This document shows, one piece after another, positions 54,220 through 63,900 of a DNA stretch of 64,000 nt; positions within the stretch are counted from its first letter, which is position 1, and each line of letters starts with the position of its first letter. The notes under the pieces were generated by a model, which was not told the origin of the DNA, searched no databases, and saw nothing but the letters and a program-made list of their open reading frames with translations. Source of the DNA: Woeseiaceae bacterium (GTDB lineage Bacteria > Pseudomonadota > Gammaproteobacteria > Steroidobacterales > Woeseiaceae); assembly GCA_028280615.1 (NCBI GenBank), contig JANQLK010000034.1:1-64000 (forward strand), read 5' to 3'. Made by a program: the position numbers and the translations under genes.

Positions 54220-56355
54220 CTAGACGCGCGCCTTGAACTCCCGGCGGTACGCGTGCAGCAGCGGCTCGGTGTAGCCGTTCGGCTGCCGGGCGCCGAGCAG
54301 GACGAGGTCGCGGGCCGCCTTGAAGGCAAAGCTGGCTTCGAAATCGGCGCTCATGGGTCGGTAGGCCGGATCTTCCGCGTTCTGCTCGTCCACGACGGCG
54401 GCCATGCGCTCGAGCGTCTCCATGACCTGCGCCTCGGTCGTCACACCGTGCAGTAGCCAGTTCGCGATGTGCTGGCTCGAAATGCGCAGCGTCGCGCGGT
54501 CTTCCATGAGCCCGACATCGTCGATGTCGGGCACCTTCGAGCAGCCGACGCCCTGCTCGACCCAGCGCACGACGTAGCCCAGGATGCCCTGCGCGTTGTT
54601 ATCGAGCTCGGCCTGTATCTGTTCCGCGCTGAGCGTGGACGGATCGCAGAGCGGCGGCGTCAGGATGTCGTCGAGGCTCGCGACGGGCCGGGACGCCAGC
54701 GCCTGTTGCACGGCGCTCACGTTCACGTCGTGGTAGTGCATGGCGTGCAGCGTCGCGGCCGTCGGCGACGGCACCCAGGCACAGCTTGCACCCGCCTCGG
54801 GATGTGCCTGTTTTGTATCCATCATCTGCTTCATCTCGTCGGGCTTCGGCCACATGCCCTTCCCGATCTGCGCCCGGCCCGGCAGTCCGCAGCGAATGCC
54901 GATATCGACGTTCCGGTCTTCGTAGGCGCTGATCCACGGCTCGGCCTTGATTGCCTCTTTGGGCAGGGCGGCACCCGCCTGCATGCTCGTGTGAATCTCG
55001 TCGCCCGTGCGATCGAGAAAACCCGTGTTGATGAACACGAGGCGCTCCCTGACCGCGCGAATGCACTCCGTAAGGTTGACCGTCGTGCGTCGCTCCTCGT
55101 CCATGACCCCGACCTTGAGCGTGTTGTGCTCGAGCCCGAGCATGTCCTCGACGCGGCCGAACAGGGTATTCGTGAATGCAGCCTCGTCCGGACCGTGCAT
55201 CTTGGGTTTGACGATGTACACGCTGCCCTCGCGGCTGTTTGGCAGCCGGCCCGTCGCTGAGGCGTTGACCATCGCGCACGCGCTCGTGACGACGGCGTCG
55301 AGGATTCCCTCGAAGACCTCGTTGCCGCCGGCATCGACGACGGCATCGGTTCGCATCAGGTGGCCGACGTTGCGCACCAGCATCAGGCTGCGTCCGGAAA
55401 GGACCAGTTCCTCGCCGTCAGGCGTCGTGTATCGCCGGTCCGGATTGAGCGCGCGAGTCACCGTGCGGCCGCCCTTCTCGAAGCTGGCCTCGAGCGTGCC
55501 GTTCATGAGGCCGAGCCAATTCGAGTACACGCGGACCTTGTCCTCCGCGTCGACGGCGGCAACCGAGTCCTCGCAGTCCTGGATTGTCGTAGTCGCGGAC
55601 TCGAGCACGACGTCGCTGACGTGGCCGGGCGCGTCGCGGCCGATCGGGTGCTCGGGATTGACCTGGATCTCGATGTGCAGGCCGTTGTTCTCGAACAGGA
55701 AGGCGCGCATCGTGCCGTTCGCGGACTCGCCGACGAACGCGCTCGCCTCACGATAGCGGGCTTCGCTCGGATCCGCATGGCTGCCCGACTTCAGCGGGAT
55801 GACCCGGTCGAGAAACCCGGCGGCGCAGGCGATGACGGCGGCGCCACGCGCCGGGTTGTAGTCATGGCCCGGGTGCTTGCCGTCCGCGTTGTCGATGACG
55901 TCGGTGCCGTACAGCGCATCGTACAGGCTGCCCCAGCGCGCGTTGGCCGCATTCAGGGCGAAGCGCGCGTTGCTGACCGGCACGACGAGCTGCGGGCCCG
56001 CCACGGCGGCGATTTCGGGGTCGACGCCCTCAGTCGAAATGCTGAACGGGGCGCCCGCTTCGACCAGATAGCCGATGCCCTTAAGAAACGCCGTGTAGGC
56101 GTCGTGATCGAGCGGCTCGTCGCCTCGGCTACGGTGCCAGTCGTCGATGCGCCGCTGAAGCTCATCGCGCCGCTCGAGCAGCTCGATGTTCCGGGGCGTC
56201 AGGTCGTCGATGAGCGTCTCGAGTTCCCGCCAGAAGCGGGCAGGCTCGATGTCGATCGCCGGCAGCAGCTCTTCTTCAACGAAGGCTCGAAACGACGGGT
56301 GTACCTTGAGCCCGCCGGGCGGATCGAGGTCTGATGACGGGTCTTCAGTCCGCAT
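54220..56355 (-). CDS. glcB: Malate synthase G
   Basis: A 711-residue glyoxylate-bypass enzyme that makes malate from glyoxylate and acetyl-CoA. ATG at 56355 chosen; an upstream ATG at 56397 would overlap the preceding gene. The sequence [62 protein letters not shown] and [25 protein letters not shown] shows the catalytic Arg/Asp and the conserved acetyl-CoA loops of the monomeric G isoform. Its start is 7 bases after the isocitrate lyase stop, so the two are co-transcribed. Confidence 0.95.
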   Translation of the reverse strand: MRTEDPSSDLDPPGGLKVHPSFRAFVEEELLPAIDIEPARFWRELETLIDDLTPRNIELLERRDELQRRIDDWHRSRGDEPLDHDAYTAFLKGIGYLVEAGAPFSISTEGVDPEIAAVAGPQLVVPVSNARFALNAANARWGSLYDALYGTDVIDNADGKHPGHDYNPARGAAVIACAAGFLDRVIPLKSGSHADPSEARYREASAFVGESANGTMRAFLFENNGLHIEIQVNPEHPIGRDAPGHVSDVVLESATTTIQDCEDSVAAVDAEDKVRVYSNWLGLMNGTLEASFEKGGRTVTRALNPDRRYTTPDGEELVLSGRSLMLVRNVGHLMRTDAVVDAGGNEVFEGILDAVVTSACAMVNASATGRLPNSREGSVYIVKPKMHGPDEAAFTNTLFGRVEDMLGLEHNTLKVGVMDEERRTTVNLTECIRAVRERLVFINTGFLDRTGDEIHTSMQAGAALPKEAIKAEPWISAYEDRNVDIGIRCGLPGRAQIGKGMWPKPDEMKQMMDTKQAHPEAGASCAWVPSPTAATLHAMHYHDVNVSAVQQALASRPVASLDDILTPPLCDPSTLSAEQIQAELDNNAQGILGYVVRWVEQGVGCSKVPDIDDVGLMEDRATLRISSQHIANWLLHGVTTEAQVMETLERMAAVVDEQNAEDPAYRPMSADFEASFAFKAARDLVLLGARQPNGYTEPLLHAYRREFKARV

Positions 56356-56362
56356 CAGACCA

Positions 56363-57649
56363 TTATGCGACAAACTGCTCCTCCTCGGTGCTGCCACTCA
56401 GCGCGGTCGTCGACGACAGACCGTCCATGATCGTGTTCTGCACGGCATCGAAGTAGCCGGCACCGACGAACGACTGGTGCTTCGCGGCACGGAAGCCGTG
56501 CTGCTCGTCGGCGAGTTCCTGCTCCTGAAGCCTGGAGTACGCGTACATGCCCTGCTCCTTGTAGGCGCGGCTCAGGTTGAACATGCTCGAGTTCAGCGCG
56601 TGCCAGCCGGCGAGCGTGATGAACTGGAATTTGTAACCCATTCGGCCGAGTTCTTCGCGGAAGGTCTTCATCGTGGCGTCGTCGAGATTGGCCTTCCAGT
56701 TGAACGAGGGCGAGCAGTTGTACGCCAGCAGCTTGTCGGGGTACTCGGCGTGCATTGCATCGGCGAAGCGTCGCGCCTGATCGAGATCCGGCTTCGAGGT
56801 CTCGCACCAGATCAGGTCGGCGTACGGGGCGTACGCGAGCCCGCGGGCAATCGCCTGGTCGAGACCGGCCTTGGTGCGGAAGAAGCCCTCGGCCGTGCGC
56901 TCGCCCGTGATGAACGCCCGATCGCGTTCATCGATGTCCGAGGTGATCAGGTTGGCCGCGTCGGCGTCCGTGCGTGCGATCAGCACGGTCGGCACACCGC
57001 AGACGTCGGCGGCCAGGCGCGCGGCCGTGAGCTTGCCGATCGCCTCCTGGGTCGGGACGAGCACCTTGCCACCCATGTGTCCGCACTTCTTGGCGGACGA
57101 CAGCTGGTCCTCGAAGTGGACTCCCGCGGCACCGGCGCGGATCATGTTCTTCATGAGCTCGAAGGCGTTGAGATTGCCGCCGAAGCCGGCTTCGGCATCG
57201 GCTATGATCGGCGGGAACCAGTCGATGTCGGTATCGCCGGCAAGCGCGTGGATCTCGTCGGTACGAACGAACGCGTTGTTGATGCGCTCGACCATCTTGG
57301 GCACCGAGTCCACGGGGTACAGGCTCTGGTCGGGATACATCTCGCCCGAACTGTTGCCGTCGCCGGCGACCTGCCAGCCGGAGCAGTAGATCGCCTTGAG
57401 CCCGGCCTGCACTTCCTGGATAGCCTGGTTGCCCGTCAGCGCGCCGAGACCGCACAGCGGCTGATCCTGATTGACCCGCCGCCAGAACTTCTCGGCACCG
57501 AGACGCGCGAGCGTGTACTCGATATTCACGGTACCGCGAAGCTTGACGACATCCTCGGCGCTGTAGCTGCGCTTGATGCCGTTCCAGCGCGGGCTTTCGG
57601 CCCAGTCGCTTTCGAGACGTTCGATTTGTTCCTGTCTGTTCATCGTCAT
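56363..57649 (-). CDS. aceA: Isocitrate lyase
   Basis: A 428-residue enzyme that splits isocitrate to succinate and glyoxylate. The catalytic loop KKCGHMGGK lies at 187-195 with C189. Also seen are [15 protein letters not shown] (Mg2+ site), [15 protein letters not shown], and NCSPSFNWK. Length matches the proteobacterial type. It starts just 11 bases from a MITE-like palindromic element (57660-57821); GGAATGACG before the ATG is a plausible ribosome-binding site. Upstream is an unknown gene (57837-58316) on the same strand. Regulation likely by the ScfR-type protein encoded divergently. Confidence 0.96.
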   Translation of the reverse strand: MTMNRQEQIERLESDWAESPRWNGIKRSYSAEDVVKLRGTVNIEYTLARLGAEKFWRRVNQDQPLCGLGALTGNQAIQEVQAGLKAIYCSGWQVAGDGNSSGEMYPDQSLYPVDSVPKMVERINNAFVRTDEIHALAGDTDIDWFPPIIADAEAGFGGNLNAFELMKNMIRAGAAGVHFEDQLSSAKKCGHMGGKVLVPTQEAIGKLTAARLAADVCGVPTVLIARTDADAANLITSDIDERDRAFITGERTAEGFFRTKAGLDQAIARGLAYAPYADLIWCETSKPDLDQARRFADAMHAEYPDKLLAYNCSPSFNWKANLDDATMKTFREELGRMGYKFQFITLAGWHALNSSMFNLSRAYKEQGMYAYSRLQEQELADEQHGFRAAKHQSFVGAGYFDAVQNTIMDGLSSTTALSGSTEEEQFVA

Positions 57650-57659
57650 TCCTTTGTCT

Positions 57660-57821
57660 TAGTGTCCTGTCCGGTTAGTTCGTTGAACCAGTCGGCAGCG
57701 GATTTTCGTGGCTGGCAAGGCGCGGCGACGAGTCATAGCGGGCTATGGCGAGGAGCCGCAACGCCGCCAGACGCGAAAAGACGCGGCGAATTGTTCAACG
57801 AATTAATCGGACAGGACACTA
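57660..57821. mobile_element. MITE-like palindromic element with 28/29-bp terminal inverted repeats and TA ends
   Basis: A 162-base imperfect palindrome in front of aceA. The outer arms begin TAGTGTCCTGTCCG at 57660 and end CGGACAGGACACTA at 57821; over 29 bases they differ at only two positions. Inside are another inverted pair (TTTTCGTGGCTGGC near 57703 and GCCAGACGCGAAAA near 57768, two mismatches) and a central CATAGC-GG-GCTATG. The ends begin and finish with TA (57660-57661 and 57820-57821), consistent with the TA target duplications of IS630/Tc1-type elements. No transposase is present, so it is non-autonomous. Confidence 0.7.
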
Positions 57822-57836
57822 GGTTGCGTCTCGTCG

Positions 57837-58316
57837 TCAGCTCGCCGCGACGGGCGTCATGAGCGACGCCGCGTCGCCACGGAACGATGCAATGCGCGGG
57901 GAGCGTTCGGCGCCAAACCGGTCGTGCGCTACCTCGAGCAGGCTGCCGTCGCGAGCGACGAGTTTCTCGAGGATCCTGGCCGTCTTCGAGGCGCGGCCCG
58001 CTTCCGCGGCCTGCTCGCTTGCGAGCGTGAAGCCGGGCAGCGCACGAATCTCCCGAATGCGGGAGCGGCGCAGCCGGCGCGTACGGATGACGGCCGCCTT
58101 GCCAAGCCCTTTGAAGTAGAAGCGGCGATGCTCGGCGGGTCCCGACCAGCCAACGAGCTGGCGTGGCTCGCGGAACCGGGCCTCGGTGCCGTCTTTCAGG
58201 ATTGCGACGCACTCGGCGTAGCGCATGGGGATGACGATAGCGTAATCCACGACGTCGGCGTGGCTGGCGCCGACCAATGGGAAACACTGGTCAAGAAATT
58301 CTCTGGTCTCGTTCAT
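57837..58316 (-). CDS. Hypothetical protein in glyoxylate-shunt locus
   Basis: A 159-residue protein, MNETREFLDQCFPLVGASHADVVDYAIVIPMRYAECVAILKDG then RFYFKGLGKAAVIRTRRLRRSRIREIRALPGFTL, then KLVARDGSLLEVAHDRFGAERSPRIASFRGDAASL. No signal peptide. I do not recognise a family. It lies upstream of aceA on the same strand, with the palindromic element between them, and divergent from the ScfR-type regulator, with which it shares an intergenic operator region. The context suggests a role in acetate or propionate metabolism. Confidence 0.6.
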   Translation of the reverse strand: MNETREFLDQCFPLVGASHADVVDYAIVIPMRYAECVAILKDGTEARFREPRQLVGWSGPAEHRRFYFKGLGKAAVIRTRRLRRSRIREIRALPGFTLASEQAAEAGRASKTARILEKLVARDGSLLEVAHDRFGAERSPRIASFRGDAASLMTPVAAS

Positions 58317-58372
58317 TGCCTTGCCCCTCGAATGAGTCTGCTCGCCCGTTTTGTCCCGCTTTGCGAAGGTTT

Positions 58373-58390
58373 ATACTAAGAAATACTAAG
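58373..58390. promoter_or_regulatory. Direct repeat ATACTAAG x2 upstream of regulator
   Basis: ATACTAAG at 58373-58380 and again at 58383-58390, 10 bases apart, one helical turn. Located in the 137-base divergent gap between the unknown gene and the ScfR-type regulator. Could be a protein site or a -10-type promoter element for either direction. Confidence 0.35.
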
Positions 58391-58397
58391 TCGAAAT

Positions 58398-58431
58398 TTC
58401 ACAGAAAATACTTCACAGTGTGAATTTCACA
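58398..58431. promoter_or_regulatory. Phased TTCACA repeats with TTCACA-G-TGTGAA palindrome, putative ScfR/RamB-type operator
   Basis: TTCACA occurs at 58398, 58412 and 58426, exactly 14 bases apart, and an inverted TGTGAA at 58419 forms a perfect palindrome with the central copy (58412-58424). The cluster lies 22 bases upstream of the regulator ATG and in the promoter region of the divergent unknown gene. Spacing and symmetry indicate cooperative binding, most simply by the regulator itself. Confidence 0.55.
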
Positions 58432-58453
58432 ATGACCTCACGAAGGGTGTTCA

Positions 58454-60016
58454 ATGACCGCGAAGCAGGGAATACGCCGCAAGGCGCACTTTGTCGGCAC
58501 CAAGATCAGGTCGCTCCGCAAGCGTAACCAGTTGACTCTGGAGGACCTTTCGGTCCGCTGCGTACAGATCGACGCGCAGGCGGGACCGTCCGTTTCGTAC
58601 CTGTCGATGATCGAGAACGGCAAGCGCGCACCGTCGGAGAAGCTGCTTTGCATAATCGCAAAGATCTTCCAGAAGGACGTGGACTGGTTTTATGACGAAT
58701 CCATGGACGACGCCGCGATCAACCCGTCGCCGAAGGAATCGGCGGTCACCGGGATACCGCTCGAACCCGGTTTCCTGTTCTCCGAACCGCTCCTGCAGAT
58801 CGCGATTCCGGAGCTCCTGGCCCAGACCGGCACGACGGGCCAGCAGTTCGCGCATATTCTGATCCGTGCCCATCAGGAAGCGAAGCGCAATCGATATCCG
58901 GATCTCGAACGTGCCGCCGAGTCCGTCGGCAAGAAGCAGTTCCCGCTGCACCTGGACGACGTGCTCGGCATGGCAAGGCATGTCGGGCTGGAGCTCGAGT
59001 GGTTCGAAGGATCGCCGTTCAGGGACGTCGATGGCGAGGATCCGCGACTAAAGACCATCGTGCGCTCGTTCTTCGACGCGCCGAACACCGTGTATCTCAA
59101 CGAGGCGCTCAAGGATTCGCCGGACCGCCTCAAGTTCGATGTCGCCAATCACATCGCCCATCTCGTGCTGCATGACGGCGACGGCGCACGGGCAACGCAG
59201 GTATCTGGCGGGCCACGTACCGGACGTCGGCACGCCGCGGAGGGATCCAACGTCGATGCCAAGGACATTCTGTATGCCTGGCGGGATTTCGAGTGCAAGT
59301 ACTTCGCCGCCGCCCTGCTCGCGCCGAAAGCAGCGTTCCGGCAGTTCCTGGCCAGGCATTCCTACGCGATCGACGCGGCCGATAGCGTGAACCTGTCTCG
59401 CACGCTCGTGATGCGGCGCATGTCGAGCGTGAGCCCCTACCCGCACTGGCACTACTTCGACGCCTACCCGCCCGGCCGCCTGCGGGCCGTGTATCGAGGC
59501 AACGGCATCCCGCTGCCGTGGGGCAACATGGTCATGGTGTCCGACCCCTGCCAGCACTGGGCCGTGTTCCGGATGCTCAACACGCGCTCGAACAAACCAT
59601 CGGCACAGATATCCGTGCTGCGCGCCGGCGACGACAAGCGTCTGTACTGCTGCGAGTCGATCCAGAGCCGCGACGCGGCAGGCAACCGTCACGTGCTGTG
59701 CGCGGGCGTCGACCTCGCCCCTGCGCTGCAGGCTCAGGGAATCGACGCCGACGACACGATCGAGATGATCGAGGCCTCGTGCAATGCGAACGGCGGATCG
59801 GGACCGATTCCCGACGAGGCGCGGCGGCAGTTCGTGAGCGTCGGCCGAATCCTCAACATCGGCTGGATCGCGGCCGGTGTAGAAAAAGATGCAACGATCA
59901 TCTGTCCGCGCAGCGACAGCTGCCCGCGGCACGAACATTGCCTGGGCAAAACGGCGCCGAAGCTCCGCTCGCGCGTCGATGAGCTGACGGCATCGGTGCT
60001 CGGGGGCCGGTCGTGA
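58454..60016 (+). CDS. ScfR/RamB-type XRE transcriptional regulator with M78-like domain
   Basis: A 520-residue regulator: N-terminal HTH_3 (VGTKIRSLRKRNQLTLEDLSVRCVQIDAQAGPSVSYLSMIENGKRAPSEKLLCIIAKIF, residues 14-76), a central domain resembling IrrE/ImmA M78 (VANHIAHLVLHDGDG; the HxxH-type element HIAHL is partial) and a C-terminal DUF2083-like region ending CPRSDSCPRHEHCLG with a Cys cluster. Such short-chain fatty-acyl-responsive regulators (RamB, PrpR) control glyoxylate shunt and propionate genes, in agreement with the aceA-glcB operon across the gap. Operator at 58398-58431. The family call is strong; the target set is inferred. Confidence 0.87.
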   Translation: MTAKQGIRRKAHFVGTKIRSLRKRNQLTLEDLSVRCVQIDAQAGPSVSYLSMIENGKRAPSEKLLCIIAKIFQKDVDWFYDESMDDAAINPSPKESAVTGIPLEPGFLFSEPLLQIAIPELLAQTGTTGQQFAHILIRAHQEAKRNRYPDLERAAESVGKKQFPLHLDDVLGMARHVGLELEWFEGSPFRDVDGEDPRLKTIVRSFFDAPNTVYLNEALKDSPDRLKFDVANHIAHLVLHDGDGARATQVSGGPRTGRRHAAEGSNVDAKDILYAWRDFECKYFAAALLAPKAAFRQFLARHSYAIDAADSVNLSRTLVMRRMSSVSPYPHWHYFDAYPPGRLRAVYRGNGIPLPWGNMVMVSDPCQHWAVFRMLNTRSNKPSAQISVLRAGDDKRLYCCESIQSRDAAGNRHVLCAGVDLAPALQAQGIDADDTIEMIEASCNANGGSGPIPDEARRQFVSVGRILNIGWIAAGVEKDATIICPRSDSCPRHEHCLGKTAPKLRSRVDELTASVLGGRS

Positions 60017-60073
60017 CCGTGGCGATCTCGCGGGTTGCGCGTCAATCCACCGTATGCCGAACGCCGATACTTC

Positions 60074-60937
60074 TCATACCGCCGATTCCCGGCCGTTCAA
60101 TCGACGGGTGATCTCGGACAGCCGTGACAACGTTTGAAGCGTGATCGGGAGTGCCAGCGCGCCTTCGACAAGGTCCCACGAGTAGCTGATTATCGAGAAG
60201 ATGGCGCCGAACGTTATGTTCAATTCGGCCGCCGCGAACCAGAGATTGAAGAGGATCAAGCCCATGAGAACGACGAAGACCGTTCCGTAGAGCAAGGCCT
60301 CGGTGTCTGACAGGCTGATCTCCAGGCGGCGCAGACGAAGCAGGTGCGCGAGCGTCGGTTCCTTCCCACGCCCCTCGAGAATGCGGACCTGCTTTTCCGT
60401 TTGGTGGTTCAAAGCGCTGTTCAGGCGATAGAACCGGCCGTGGAAAAAAGCGTAGATTGACACCATCAAGAATAGTGTCGTGCCGGCTGCCAGCGCCAGT
60501 GGCGGCGAGAACGTGTACAGAATCACGACGGCAATAGCGAGCTGTACCGCAGCCGACATCGCCTCGGGCAATGTGTGTTCCAGGAAGTCGACGAGTTCGC
60601 GTCCCATGGCAAAGCGCGCATTCAGCGCCGATACGGGAACTGTGGACGAACGGGCTACCTGCGCGCTGCCCAGTTCGACCCGGATCGTGCCGTACACGCG
60701 AGTGTCGTACAGCCGACGGAGGACGGACGCGCCGACAAGGGCCGCCATGAGCCCAGCCAGGTGCTTGAGTTCCCGGGAACTCCCGGACAGGAGCCCGTCG
60801 ATCGCGAAGCCGATGAATAGCGGCACGAACGCCAGCAGGCTGGTCTCGACGAGGATCATCGCCCAGGTGATAGAGATACGTTCGTGAAACACGCGAAGCA
60901 GCGACGAAATCGTCAGATCGTGAGCATCCAGCATCAT
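60074..60937 (-). CDS. ABC-transporter six-TM domain protein lacking an ATPase
   Basis: A 287-residue membrane protein with about six helices (MILVETSLLAFVPLFIGFAIDGLL; HLAGLMAALVGASVLRRLY; AMSAAVQLAIAVVILYTF; PLALAAGTTLFLMVSIYAFF; ALLYGTVFVVLMGLILFNLWF; NITFGAIFSIISYSW), matching an ABC exporter TM domain (ABC_membrane type 1). No Walker A/B or signature motif follows, so it stops before a nucleotide-binding domain. Its start overlaps the RND permease stop by 4 bases, so the two are translationally coupled. It may have an independent ATPase partner elsewhere or be a non-ATP assembly partner. Confidence 0.78.
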   Translation of the reverse strand: MMLDAHDLTISSLLRVFHERISITWAMILVETSLLAFVPLFIGFAIDGLLSGSSRELKHLAGLMAALVGASVLRRLYDTRVYGTIRVELGSAQVARSSTVPVSALNARFAMGRELVDFLEHTLPEAMSAAVQLAIAVVILYTFSPPLALAAGTTLFLMVSIYAFFHGRFYRLNSALNHQTEKQVRILEGRGKEPTLAHLLRLRRLEISLSDTEALLYGTVFVVLMGLILFNLWFAAAELNITFGAIFSIISYSWDLVEGALALPITLQTLSRLSEITRRLNGRESAV

Positions 60938-63900
60938 GCGTCTACGGTCACGGCCGTCGCCGGCGCGACCCTGAACAGATCGAACAAGTCTTCGCCTACG
61001 GCCAGCAGAACCGGCACCAGAATCAGCATCAGTGCCGTTCCGAAGAGTTCACCGAACGCAAGTGAGACAGCGGCCGGGATGAGGTATTGCGCCTGCTCCG
61101 AGGTTTCGGTCAACAGCGGCGTGAGGCCGATTACCGTAGTGGCGGTCGTCAGGAAGATCGCGCGAAAGCGCCCCGTTCCGGCCTCGTGCAGCGAGCTCTG
61201 CACGTCTTCGCCGGATTTTCGCACCTGGTTGTAGCGCGTAATCATGACCAGGCTGTCGTTCACGATGACCCCGGTTAGAGCGAGCATTCCGAAAAAGGAA
61301 AGCAGCGAGAGCGACACGCCCATGATCATGTGGCCAACCGCCGCGGCGACGAAACCGAACGGCACGATCGCCAGGATCACGAGTGGCTGCCAATAACTCT
61401 TCAGTGGCACCGCCATCAGAATGTAGATCAGCGCCGCTGCAAGGATCAGCGCCTTGATCAGCCCGCCGCGAATCTCGCCCATCTCTTCCAGTTCGCCGGC
61501 GGCGATGATTTCGAGGCCCGGGTATCTGCCGACGAGCTCCGGGACGAGTCTATCGAAGATCGCCTGGCCCACCTCCTCGGGTGCGACGACACTACGATCG
61601 ACCGACGCGGCCACGGTGTTCATGCGCTTGCCGTCGCGTCGCGTCACGCTGCCGGACGCATAGGCACCTTCGACCTCGGCGACGGCGCCGAGCGGAACCC
61701 AGGCGCCTTTCGAGCTGCGAAGGTGGGTCGTCATCAGGTCGCCGACCGTGTCGCGCGCCGCGAGGACGTTCTGGACGACGACACGTGTCTCCGCTCCATC
61801 GCGTCGCACGCGGGTAACCTCGGAACCGCCGAAGCCGTAGCCGATCTGGCTTGCCAGTGCTTCGGCGGTGAAGCCCAGGGACCGCGCCTCGGGCCTCAGG
61901 CGAAGCCGCAATTCCGGCTGGCCGCCGTCGAGGTCGTCGCGTAGGTTCGAGACGCCCTCGAGCGAGGCCAGGAAGCCTCGGATCTCGGCGCTTGCCCGAC
62001 GTAGCAGTTCCTCGTCGCGAGACGCCAGGCGAATCTGGAAACCGCCCGCCAGGGCTTCGGAGGCCGTGAACTCCAACTCCGTGGCTCCCTCCACCTGCCC
62101 CACTCGCTCACGCCATTCCCGTGCGACGGCGAGCGCTGAGACCGCCGGTCGCTCTGCGACCGGGACGAGTTCGGCATACAGCCGGGCACGCCCCGCGCCT
62201 TCGACGATCGTGAAGAACGTCTTGATCGGAGCATGCTCCATTCCGGCGCGCTGGCGCAGTTCTTCGTTGAGTTGCCGGCCCGTGTTTTCGATCCGATCGA
62301 CATTGTCGGCCGTGAGGGCGAAAGGCGCGCGGGCGTCCATTTCGATGCTGACGGTAATGACCTGGCCCGGCACGTCCGGGAAGAACACGGTTTCGACCTT
62401 GCCCTTCGTCATCAGGCCCAGCCCGCCGACAGCCGCTGCGATGAACAGAATTAAGACGGCGTATCGGTGGTGAACCGACGCTATGAGCGCGGGCCGGTAC
62501 ACACGATCGCGAAAGGCCGTCAGGCCGGCCTGCGCCGTGCGTTGCAGCGCAGCCCACAGCCGAGCCGGTCCGTCTGTTCGCCGAGTGTCCAGCGGCGTGC
62601 GGGCAAGATGCGCCGGCAGGATCAGCTTGCTTTCGATCAGGGAGAAGATCAGCGCCAGAATCACGATTCCCGAAAAACCCGCCAATACCTTGCCCAGCGC
62701 ATTGTCGATCAACAGCATCGGAAAAAAGGCGGCGATCGTGGTCAGCACGCCGAATACGGTTGCGACAGCCACGCGCTCCACACCGCGCTGCGTACCCTTG
62801 ATGGGGTCTTCGATGCCGCGCCGTTCCTCGAACACGCTCTCGCCGACCACGACAGCGTCGTCGACGAGGATTCCCAGCGCGATGATCAGCCCGAAGGTCG
62901 TGACGTCGTTGAGTGAATAGTCCACCCATTCCGTTCCCGACACCGCGACGGCACCCATGACGGAAATCGGTATGCCCAACGCCACCCAGAACGCCAGCCG
63001 TACATTCAGAAACACCGAGAGCAACAGCGTGACGAGTAACAGGCCCTGGATGCCGTTCGACCGCAGGAGAGCCAAGCGGTCGGCGATGTACCCGGCGCTG
63101 TCGCCCCAGACCGTGGCCGCGATGTTGGTCGGCAACTGCGGCTCGAAGTCCTCGACGACGCCGCGAACGACGCGGCTGATCTCGAGGAGGTTCTCTTTCT
63201 GTCCGACCAGCACCTCCATGCCGACAGTGGGTTCACCGTTCAGGCGGAACAGGTATTCGCCCTCGAGAAAGCCGTCCTCGATCTCTGCGATATCGCCGAG
63301 CGATACGTTCGCGCCGCCCGGACGCTCGATGATGGGTAGCCCGGCGTAGTCCGGTGCATACAGCGCACGATCGTCGGCGCGAACAAGGATAGTGCCGCCC
63401 GCCGTGCGCAAGCGGCCGGCCTGAAAGTCGAGCGAGTTTGCTTGAATCGCGTCCGTAACGTCGGCGATCGTCAGGCCGAAATGGCGCAGGCGCTCCGGAT
63501 CGATCTCGATCCGCAGGCTGCGGGGTATCAGGCCCCAGATCTTCAGTCGCGAGAGCTCGGGCTGCGACAGCAGCTCCTCCTTCAGGCGCTCTGCCACGGT
63601 CTGCAGCGTGGCCGGATCGGACTCTCCGTGCAGATTCACGTACAGCGCCGGGAAGTCGAAGGCCGATGTCTCGATGACGGGCCGGCGCGTCCGGTCGGGC
63701 AGATCGGGTATTCCGTCGATGCGGAGACGTACCCGGTCGAGCACGTCCTGTAGGTCCTCGCCCCCTTGCCGGCGAACCGAGATGCTCGCGAAACCGTTCG
63801 AGGACGCGGAGGAGATGCTTCTCACACCGTCCAGACCCTCGAGAGCCTGCTCGATCTTCTGGGTGACCAACTCGTCGACCTGCTCGGCAGTCGCGTTGGG

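Noticed and set aside
57689..57792. Small gene inside the MITE-like element
   Set aside because: No open frame with a start and recognisable sequence; the content is palindromic.
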